From positions 1 through 56,930 of IMG/VR virus record IMGVR_UViG_3300023087_000017: DNA of 56,930 bases, one strand, 5' to 3'. Below are positions 1-8,800 of this stretch, in pieces. The notes beneath the pieces are model-generated. The model saw only the letters and a program-made list of their open reading frames with translations, was not told where the DNA came from and ran no database searches. Both the position numbers and the translations under genes were made by a program. Position 1 is the stretch's first letter, and each line of letters starts with the position of its first letter. The stretch is from a virus.

Positions 1-1
1 A

Positions 2-3000
2 TATACTCCATCTGATGCTCAATACGATCCAACTAATGGCGTAATGGTTGCAGTTATAGGCAAACACAATTTGGTCAAGGGAGATTACATTCAATTCAAA
101 CCTTTGAGTATTACGTTTGAATGTAACGGAGATCAGATTACACACCCAAGACCTACTGATCCATTCTATAATAAGCAAATTAAAGTTGATGCAGTAACAG
201 CAACATCGATCACAATGAATGTTGGTGATGCTGGTGGTTATACGGGTGCCCATACATTTGTAAGTGCAGAAGTTGGTGCGATCGAAGCAGATCCTATCAT
301 TTGGACAGATCCTGCAACATATCTGGATTACTATACACCGACGGATGCTACATATGATCCTAGCACGGGTATCAGTACGGTCACATTACCAGGTCATGAT
401 ATTGAAATTGGTGATTATGTTGAATTTGCTCCTTATAGTTTCACATTTACTTGTGCGGATGATGGCAATGCTACTGAGCATTCTTATCCTCGTAAGGGTG
501 ACAGTAATTATCGTGAAACAATGGAAGTCACCAACGTCGCTGGAGATGTTATCACGGTTAATGTTGGTGGAACCGGTGGTGGTGGGTTACACACATTTGT
601 AAGTGCATCAGATGCTGCCGTTGCTAAGACAACTTATAATTCTCAGGGTCAAAGAGCAAGAGAACAATTACAAGCTAACAGAACATTCCTCCAAGAAGAG
701 GTAATGGCCTTCCTCGATACGCAATACTTTGTCTTTGATGGCGATAAGTGTTCAAGAGACACAGGATATATTCTTGAAGCTGTCAGACGTGACGTATCTA
801 CTGGGTCGAATTATAATTCGGTCTATGCTGGTCTTGCATATCGTGCAGGAACTACCAGTGGAGATTATGTCATTTCAGACCAACTTCCACAAACCGTTGC
901 TGCAATAGGTTATCTGAAAGATGAAATTGCAAGCAGAGTAACTGGTTCAGAGTTGACTGCCGCTAATGCAGGATTCGATGAGATTATCGATATCTTGAGT
1001 AATGGTACAGGAAATGCAGATACCTTGAATTTTGGAACTGCAACTGTTGGTATTACTGGTCAAAACGGCAGATTACATTTACAAGCAAATAAGACATTCT
1101 TGCAAGAAGAAGCAATTGCGTACATTGCACAAGAATTCCCCGGCTTTGTTTATGATCAAGCCAAGTGCAGAAGAGATATTGGTTATCTAGTAGATGCAAT
1201 TTCTTTCGATATTTCTCATGGGTCTAATACCTCTGCAATCAATTTTGCTAGATTGTATTTCGATAAGGGTATTAGTACACTGCCTGAAAATCAAAAGGCT
1301 AAGACCGCAGAGGTTTATGAACACCTTGCAAATGTTGCTTCTAATATTGTACAAGCAATTGGTGTTACACCCACCACAGGCAATGCACAAAGTCAAGATA
1401 TTGCAAATGCCGATGCTGGAATTGAAATTGCTAAGAGAACATATGATCTGATGGATCTTACTGCTAAGGTGATCAGAGAGGATACTCTTGATTGGTTGCC
1501 AACAGCAATTGAACCCGGTTACAACACCGTGGCTCAGATGACAGCATCTAATACAATTGATGGAATTACAGAATCACTTCAGGGTGGTGTAATTAAGTAC
1601 CTCAGAGAATTCCACAACGGTCTTCCTTATAATAAAGAAAAGTGCTACAGAGATGTCGGTCTCATTACCGATGCAATTTCTAAGGATATCGAATACGGTG
1701 GAAATGCATCCACAATCGAAGCTGCAAAATATTACTTCACGGTCGATGAAAGACTTGCATCTTCTTATGAAGAACTCAGAACCAAGAACGTTCTTTCTAT
1801 TCCAGTAACAGGTCAGTTCTCTGTGCTGGATGATCTGGCTGCAGTATCTGGTCTTAGAGAGGCTACAAATATTCTGCCTCAAGAACAGCGTATTCCTACC
1901 AAGAGAGCGTTCGAACATCTGGCTGCAACCGCGGCCTCTATCGTTCAAGAAGTTGCAGTAACACCTACCACAGGTAATGCTCAAGTACAGGACGTATCTG
2001 GTACAGCCGCAGATGCTGCTACAGGTACAGCAGTGGCAAACCTGTTTAATATTATTTCTGGTGTTGTCGATGATAATGATCTCGACAATCTGACCACTAC
2101 CGAAGTCAAGCCACTTGCTGATCCTAATAGAACAGTTGCTCGTCAGCAGATCCAAATGAACAAAGAGTTCATTATTGATGAGGTTGTTGCTTATCTCAAC
2201 GATGAGTTCTTCACCTTTGACGGTGAGAAATGTAAGAGAGATTTGGGCCTGATCATAGATGCAGTAAGACGAGACGTACTGACTGGTTCTGATTTCAATT
2301 CAAACTTTAACGGTCAGGCTTATAGGTCTGGAACTGTAGGTTCGAATTTGGTCATTGATGAACAGCTCACAGAAACCGTTTCTGCTATCAGATATGCAAA
2401 AGACCTTTGCGTGAATTCGATCGTCGATCCTGCTACGGCAACAATTGCTGCAGCAAGATTCGACAAGATTATCGATATCATGGGTAATGGTACTGCATAT
2501 TCTAACGTAATTGAATACGGTTTTGATTCTGTCACGGCTGAAAGAATTAATGCAAGATCACAGTTACAGCTCAATAGAGCGTTCATCCAGGCAGAAATAA
2601 CTGCATGGATTGCACTGAATTACGGATCACTCACATATGATGTTGCTAAGTGTGAAAGAGACGTTGGCTATCTGGTAGATTCTGTGTCTTGGGATATTCA
2701 ACACGGTGGTAATACAGCTTCGAGAAATAATGCAACACTGTATTTTGAGAATGCTGTAAGCACTCTACCTGAAGATCAACGTGCTCCTACTGCAGCCGCA
2801 TTTGTTCACCTTGCTGCAGTTGCTAGATTAATTGCTAATGGTGATCCTGTCACACCTACAACTGGTAATGCCCAGACACAGAATACTGCTTCTGGTAACT
2901 CCGGTGGACCAATTGCAAGTGTTGTAGAGTCTCTATTCACAATTGTCGCAAATGCAATTCAGCAAAATGGAATCGACGGATTACCTGCTCTTGAAGAGCC

Positions 3001-5383
3001 TATTGTAACTGCTTATAATCCAGAATTGCAAGCCGCATATAATTCTATGGGCACAGCAAAGATAACTGCCCAAGACGGCGTATTGCAACACCTTTCTACT
3101 TACTTCAATACTCTTTACTACAATGAAGATAAGTGCAGAAGAGATACCGGCTACATTATCGATGCCGTATCACACGATATTCAATACGGTGGTAATGCTG
3201 CTACTGTAAATGCTGCTCACAACTACTTCCAAAATGCTGTAAGTACATTGCCTCTCAATCAGAGAGAACCTACCAGAAAGGCATTCTTACGCTTGGGTAT
3301 GGTGATGAATCATATTACCCGCGAGATGGAAGTAACACCGACTGTTGGAAACACACAGACTCAATTCTATAACCATGTTGCTGCAAATCCTGCAACAGGC
3401 ATGTTGGTTGAAGATCTGGTTAAGATTGTTGCTAATTCGGTTGATGATGCAACTCCGGCAACTACAGCAATTCCTGCAATTGTTGAACCTTCTCAGACAT
3501 GGGTTTCTGGCAATTACACCAGTGCTGTAGATGTGATAGAGAGTTCTTCTAAGACATGGGCAGACGGTGTGATCAGTCACATTAGTACCACTTACAACGG
3601 ATTGAGCTTCCCACGAGGTAAGTGCAGAAGAGATGTTGGATATCTTGTTGATGCCGTTTCTCACGATGTTCAATACGGTGGAAACTATGCTAGTAGAATT
3701 GCGGCAGGAATTTATTTTGAGAATGGAATTTCTGTACTCCCAGCAGACACTAGAGTACAAACCGCTGACATTTATAATTTCCTAGGTGTTCTATTGGCTG
3801 GTGTTGTGCAAGAGACTGATGTTTCTAATACTACACTAACAGATACAGCACAAGATACAAGTGGTACTCCTGCTACTCTAACCGAAGGTACAAGAGTTGC
3901 AGAGTTGATATCGATAGTAGAAACCGTAATTAGAGATGACGATTTAGATGCTCTGCCAATTATGGAAGAGCCAGATACATCTTGGGTTGCGGCAGATCTC
4001 ATTGCAACAGCAGAGATGATCGATGACAATACCGAAGAGCTGTCAATTGATCTGGTCGAATTCTTAAGAAGAGAATTTGATGTTCTGGATTACAACCGAG
4101 ATAAGTGTCGACGAGACACTGGATATCTACTTGATGCATTTAGCTATGATCTGAACTATGGAGGTAATACTGCATCTCGCTGGAATGCTGACTTCTACTT
4201 CTGGAATCAGATTTACAGAATCCCAGAAGATCAGAGAGTACCTACTGCTAGATCTTATCAGCAACTCGGTCGAATCTGTAAAGATGTTGTCCTTGGTAAA
4301 TACCCAGGTCAGGTCGTCAAGAGTGGAACTGGAACCGAGGTAGAATCTAAAAAGGTTCAGGACCTTGCAAACATCTTCTACCTGACTCAAATAAATAACG
4401 ATACAACATATCTACCCGTAAAAGAAGAGCCAGATTATAGCTGGATTCCAGATATTGTATCTGATGTGTCATCGATTCTGGAGTTTAATAAGATTGATCT
4501 AGCTTTCGATACAGTAAGATATGTAAATGCGACATATAAATACATTGATATTAATCTCACACGTAGAGATGGTTTGAATTTGTTGAAGGCCATTGAGCAA
4601 GACTTTAAGACGCTCAACCCACAGGGGCCACCTGCTTCAGATGATTACCTAGAGAACGGAGATAGACAAAGAACCAGAGCATATACAGCTGCATTGTTTG
4701 ATTTCAATGGTAATCAGGCATTCCCTGTATTCAATGCTACAACACCTGGTTTGAGGTATCAAAGTTCTGTACAAAGAAGTGCTGGTGATGCAACTGATGT
4801 TGATGGTGCAATCCCTCTGGCAGACCGCAAACCATATTATGCATATATTGTGGCAACAGACTTGAATACAAGTTTCTACGCTGGAGATATATACTATTGG
4901 GATGGAACACAATGGATATTTGATGGGCCAAACAATACCGATCTACTAGATGCCTTTACTGGTGCTTGGGAGAGAATGAGAGATTATCTAGTTACTCTTT
5001 CACCAGATGCAGATCACACTGCAATGATTAATGGCTTGATCGATGATTGTTTGATCGATAACGTACTAAGACCAGAAACATTGACATTCGGGTCTCTAGT
5101 TGAATCGATTGCTCACCAGTTTAACGGTGCCTCTGCTGGTGTAAACAGAAACGCACTTCCATTGAACTTCCGAAACCTTGGTCTGCCAATCTCGGCACTG
5201 GCCTCGGTTCTCTCAGAAGATGGAGGACGTGTGAGATGGTCTGGTGCTGATGAATTGAATAACCAGTACTTTGCAAGGGGTTTGAGAATCAACGGTAGAA
5301 CAGGAAGAATTGAAGGTAGACCATTTACCTCATCGGTAAGAAAACTTGCAAGAAGAGCTTCTAACAGCAGAGCTTCAGTATAA
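2..5383 (+). CDS. Giant repeat-built virion structural protein (5' end outside window)
   Basis: The reading frame is open from base 2, and the residues before the first ATG (base 44) match the start of an internal repeat (YTPSDAQYDP against YTPTDATYDP). The true start therefore lies left of the window and this is a partial gene of at least 1,793 residues. It begins with two tandem beta-rich repeats of about 110 residues (PRPTDPFYN / YPRKGDSNYR; TITVNVG-like; HTFVSA). Eight copies follow of a module centred on KCxRDxGYLxDAxSxDxxxGGN, with the Cys codon at 749, 1166, 1643, 2231, 2651, 3134, 3623 and 4106, then a degenerate ninth (LTRRDGLNLL). The C-terminus is basic (KLARRASNSRASV). Such repeats are known in large uncharacterised structural proteins of marine T4-like phages. 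A role in the baseplate or fibre periphery is inferred from position only. Confidence 0.8.
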   Translation, partial: YTPSDAQYDPTNGVMVAVIGKHNLVKGDYIQFKPLSITFECNGDQITHPRPTDPFYNKQIKVDAVTATSITMNVGDAGGYTGAHTFVSAEVGAIEADPIIWTDPATYLDYYTPTDATYDPSTGISTVTLPGHDIEIGDYVEFAPYSFTFTCADDGNATEHSYPRKGDSNYRETMEVTNVAGDVITVNVGGTGGGGLHTFVSASDAAVAKTTYNSQGQRAREQLQANRTFLQEEVMAFLDTQYFVFDGDKCSRDTGYILEAVRRDVSTGSNYNSVYAGLAYRAGTTSGDYVISDQLPQTVAAIGYLKDEIASRVTGSELTAANAGFDEIIDILSNGTGNADTLNFGTATVGITGQNGRLHLQANKTFLQEEAIAYIAQEFPGFVYDQAKCRRDIGYLVDAISFDISHGSNTSAINFARLYFDKGISTLPENQKAKTAEVYEHLANVASNIVQAIGVTPTTGNAQSQDIANADAGIEIAKRTYDLMDLTAKVIREDTLDWLPTAIEPGYNTVAQMTASNTIDGITESLQGGVIKYLREFHNGLPYNKEKCYRDVGLITDAISKDIEYGGNASTIEAAKYYFTVDERLASSYEELRTKNVLSIPVTGQFSVLDDLAAVSGLREATNILPQEQRIPTKRAFEHLAATAASIVQEVAVTPTTGNAQVQDVSGTAADAATGTAVANLFNIISGVVDDNDLDNLTTTEVKPLADPNRTVARQQIQMNKEFIIDEVVAYLNDEFFTFDGEKCKRDLGLIIDAVRRDVLTGSDFNSNFNGQAYRSGTVGSNLVIDEQLTETVSAIRYAKDLCVNSIVDPATATIAAARFDKIIDIMGNGTAYSNVIEYGFDSVTAERINARSQLQLNRAFIQAEITAWIALNYGSLTYDVAKCERDVGYLVDSVSWDIQHGGNTASRNNATLYFENAVSTLPEDQRAPTAAAFVHLAAVARLIANGDPVTPTTGNAQTQNTASGNSGGPIASVVESLFTIVANAIQQNGIDGLPALEEPIVTAYNPELQAAYNSMGTAKITAQDGVLQHLSTYFNTLYYNEDKCRRDTGYIIDAVSHDIQYGGNAATVNAAHNYFQNAVSTLPLNQREPTRKAFLRLGMVMNHITREMEVTPTVGNTQTQFYNHVAANPATGMLVEDLVKIVANSVDDATPATTAIPAIVEPSQTWVSGNYTSAVDVIESSSKTWADGVISHISTTYNGLSFPRGKCRRDVGYLVDAVSHDVQYGGNYASRIAAGIYFENGISVLPADTRVQTADIYNFLGVLLAGVVQETDVSNTTLTDTAQDTSGTPATLTEGTRVAELISIVETVIRDDDLDALPIMEEPDTSWVAADLIATAEMIDDNTEELSIDLVEFLRREFDVLDYNRDKCRRDTGYLLDAFSYDLNYGGNTASRWNADFYFWNQIYRIPEDQRVPTARSYQQLGRICKDVVLGKYPGQVVKSGTGTEVESKKVQDLANIFYLTQINNDTTYLPVKEEPDYSWIPDIVSDVSSILEFNKIDLAFDTVRYVNATYKYIDINLTRRDGLNLLKAIEQDFKTLNPQGPPASDDYLENGDRQRTRAYTAALFDFNGNQAFPVFNATTPGLRYQSSVQRSAGDATDVDGAIPLADRKPYYAYIVATDLNTSFYAGDIYYWDGTQWIFDGPNNTDLLDAFTGAWERMRDYLVTLSPDADHTAMINGLIDDCLIDNVLRPETLTFGSLVESIAHQFNGASAGVNRNALPLNFRNLGLPISALASVLSEDGGRVRWSGADELNNQYFARGLRINGRTGRIEGRPFTSSVRKLARRASNSRASV
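741..4170 (+). repeat. Eight-copy KCxRD protein-repeat array with a higher-order duplication
   Basis: Eight modules of 139-196 residues each carry K-C-x-R-D-x-G. Copies 1 and 4 share the variant RRDVxTGS with a following AYRxGT, so the order reads A-B-C, A-B-C, C, C. Copies 1 to 4, 2 to 5 and 3 to 6 are 1482, 1485 and 1491 bases apart. That spacing indicates a duplicated three-module block of about 495 residues. Copy 3 has an extra insertion of about 35 residues. Confidence 0.85.
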
Positions 5384-5398
5384 AGGATAGAGAAATAA

Positions 5399-5869
5399 AT
5401 GTCATATACAACTAAAATAGATCCAGTAGACGGTACTACGATTATCGTTACTACCCAGGCTCCGGATGCACTACCAATTGGAAAGACCCTGGAGTTGAGT
5501 ACAGAATGGCAGGTACTTATTGATGTTCCAAAATTTGAAGTTCCTGAGCTTGTATTCGGTGGTTCTACCACTATCGAACCTGGAATTGGTGAGGTAATTT
5601 CTCCTCTCATTGTTGCAAATAAAACAAGTAATACTGTTGCAATTGATGTGAGAACGCACCGATTCATAGAGCCGGTGCCAGGCCAAGGAAATGAATTTTA
5701 TCTTATTAGAAACCTTAGGATACCTGCTTATGATACCATACCAATTCCGCTTAATGGACAGTTTTTTGCTACAGGTGACACATTAGAGGCCAAGGCCAGT
5801 GCAAACTTAGCAATTGACTCAACTATATCATATACCTTAGGACAAGCGGAAGAGTACGATGTCGACTAG
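5399..5869 (+). CDS. Small beta-rich virion protein, function unknown
   Basis: A 156-residue protein with no motif I can name. It is rich in Val, Ile, Thr and Pro, has alternating hydrophobic patterning suggesting an all-beta fold, and has no signal peptide or membrane segment. An AAAGGA ribosome site lies 11 bases before the ATG. The last 11 bases overlap the start of the collagen-like fibre gene, so translation is probably coupled. A single small beta protein between two giant structural genes could be a fibre connector or baseplate adaptor. That is inference from position. Confidence 0.7.
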   Translation: MSYTTKIDPVDGTTIIVTTQAPDALPIGKTLELSTEWQVLIDVPKFEVPELVFGGSTTIEPGIGEVISPLIVANKTSNTVAIDVRTHRFIEPVPGQGNEFYLIRNLRIPAYDTIPIPLNGQFFATGDTLEAKASANLAIDSTISYTLGQAEEYDVD

Positions 5870-8800
5870 ATTTAGATCCATTGGCTCCAAGACCATTACT
5901 CTTGGGCAGGGAATACCACAACAGTTTCCCATTCAATTAGATCCAGCCCCATTTGAGGGTGCCATTGTTTATGCAGATAATGGTACAATTAAACTCTCGA
6001 ATGGTACGGCGTGGGTTGATGTTGGAGCAGGGCCTCAAGGTGTCCAAGGTTTTACAGGTACCCAAGGTGTCCAAGGTATCCAAGGTGAGTATGGGCCAGG
6101 ATTTACAATCATCGGTTCGGTACCAGATGTAGACGCAGGTGGTGATCCACAAGCAACTTTAAATGCAGCATTCCCCAGTCCAAATATAGGTGAAGGTGTC
6201 ATCGATGATACCGACGACGAGCTTTGGATTTGGGATGGTACCAATTGGATTAATATCGGTTCATTCCGTGGTGTTCAAGGTCTTCAAGGCACTCAGGGTG
6301 TTCAAGGTCTTCAAGGCACACTCGGAGAAAAAGGTATTCAAGGTACCCGTGGTTATAGAGGACCACAGGGAACCCAAGGTACTCAAGGTTTCCAAGGTGT
6401 TCAAGGCTTCCAAGGCAATCAGGGCATACAAGGTGTCCAAGGGCCTCAGGCCTCACAGGGTACCCAAGGTATTCAAGGTAATCAAGGACTTCAGGGTCTT
6501 CAAGGTGTTCAAGGACCGCAAGCTTCACAAGGAACTCAAGGCTTCCAAGGCAATCAAGGGATGCAGGGTTTCAACGGTGATGATGCTGGATCGGTATATG
6601 AATATCGACTACTAAATTCTAATATTGAGGCTGACCCAGGTAGTGGTCAGATGATTTGGAATTTACCTAGCAACCCAACCGATACTTTCTCCACAACTAC
6701 AAGAATTTGGATTGACGATGAAGCCTTCTATGGCGTAAACATGGAAGGAATTTATTCGGCAATCGCAGCAGCAGACTCTGTTAATAAAGCCTACATGAAG
6801 GTAACAAAGCGTGGGCAACCAGATGATTATGTTGTATTTACTATTCAGGCAATTTCTGATAGTACCGGTTACTGGCAATTAGATGTAACATTTATAGCCG
6901 GTAATGCAATCAGAGAGAATTTCGTTGAAGAAACATCACCTGGTGTTTTTACTTCTTATCCTCTACTCGTAGATTTTTCTATCAGTGGTGATAAGGGAAT
7001 TCAAGGTGATCAAGGCACCCAAGGTTTCCAAGGACTACAAGGACCTCAAGGTCCACAAGGAATGCAGGGAACACAAGGTGTTCAAGGTGTCCAAGGCCCA
7101 CAAGGGCTTACCGGTAATCAAGGTACCGTTGGTGCTTACGGCGGTGTAACATTTAGATACGAGTATAATGCTCTCGATGTAACTAATACAGACCCCACAC
7201 CCGGATTCTTAAAGGGTGATAATGCAATATTAGGTAATGCTACTGAATTATACATTGACGTCACTGATGCTGATGGTGTTACCATTAGTGCAATGCTTGC
7301 AGATTTCTATGCGTCTTCAAATCCAAATAGTAAGGGCTATTTGAAACTGGCAGATGCATCCAACGTCTATAATTATGCTCTCTTTGAGGTGACAGGTGGT
7401 AACCTTGTAGGTACTGCTGGAACTGGATATCACGCAGTAGCAGTAAATAGTCTTGTTACAGGTCAAACCTATTCTAACGGTACAGATTTCCGAATCTCAT
7501 TTATAAGAACTGGTGATCAAGGCATACAGGGCAATCAAGGTACTCAGGGTATTCAAGGTTTCCAAGGTTCACAGGGTACTCAAGGCTTCCAAGGATCTCA
7601 AGGGACTCAGGGTATCCAAGGTGTTCAAGGACCACAAGGTCTTCAAGGTACTCAAGGTTTCCAAGGAACACAAGGCACACAGGGCATTCAAGGATTACAG
7701 GGTGTACAAGGTTCCGTTGGTGATTTCGGTGGCCTTACATTTGATTATACATTCGATTCTGCGACCACTGATGCAGATCCTGGTCAAGGTAATTTAAGGT
7801 TTGATAATGCTGCATTTGATTCAGCAACTAAAATGTATATCGATGACCTCGATGATGCAGCTAATGATCTTTCTCCACTCTTCACGGAACTTGACATTAA
7901 TGCAAGTGGTGTAAAAGGCCTGTTTAGAATTATTAATGCAGCCGATGTTACCGAGTTTGCTACATTCAATTATACAGAAATCACAGATTCTACCGGTTAT
8001 CATACCTTTGATGTAGCCCACATTGCTGGTGTAACCTCGTTCACAAATGGCGCAGATATTAGAATTACATTTGTTCGAACTGGAGACCCAGGCCCTCAGG
8101 GTGCTCAAGGTTCTCAAGGACCTCAGGGTACCCAAGGTTTCCAAGGTGTTCAAGGGCTACAAGGTATCCAAGGTACACAGGGCATCCAAGGCACACAGGG
8201 CATCCAAGGTATGCAAGGTACCGTAGGAGATCACGGTGGACTTTCTTGGAATTATCTCTTTGATTCAAATACAAGTTCTGGATCGGCCCCAGTTGCAAAT
8301 AGCTGGAAGATTGATAACTCCAATATAACGCTTGCAACGAAGCTTGTCATCGATGATATTCCAGATGATGCATACAGCAACGAATTAGATGACTTCTTTA
8401 CCTATCTTGGTGCAATACCCGGTTCTCCAAAGGGTCATATTCTTATTGAGAGCACAGCGGATAACGATGGACCTGCAGGTCATCACTTTGTTGTCTACGA
8501 GTTTACTGCATTTAACTGGGATAGTGCATCTGAATTATACGGTATCTTTGATGTAAACTACATTGCATCAGGAGCTGTAACAAGTAATAACTGGAATAAC
8601 GTAGAGTCCGATCACGGCCCAGATACACTGGTTCACTTTATTCCGGCTGGACCACAAGGTACTCAGGGACCACAAGGTACTCAAGGATTTACTGGTATTC
8701 AAGGTGGTGCAGGTGCCTCCGGTGGTGTAACATTCGAATATGAGTTCGATACAGATACTGGCACTTCTCTCTTAGGTGCACCTGGATTATTGAAGTTCAA

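Noticed and set aside
1574-2155. Reverse-strand reading frame of 193 codons in the first gene
   Set aside because: It lies fully within a well-supported repeat protein, has no start signal, and is not repeated in the other KCxRD copies as a gene would be.
6190-6615. Forward out-of-frame reading frames rich in VFKVFK / KVSKV in the collagen region
   Set aside because: These are alternative-frame readings of the GGT-NNN-CAA repeats and show the same period as the real gene.
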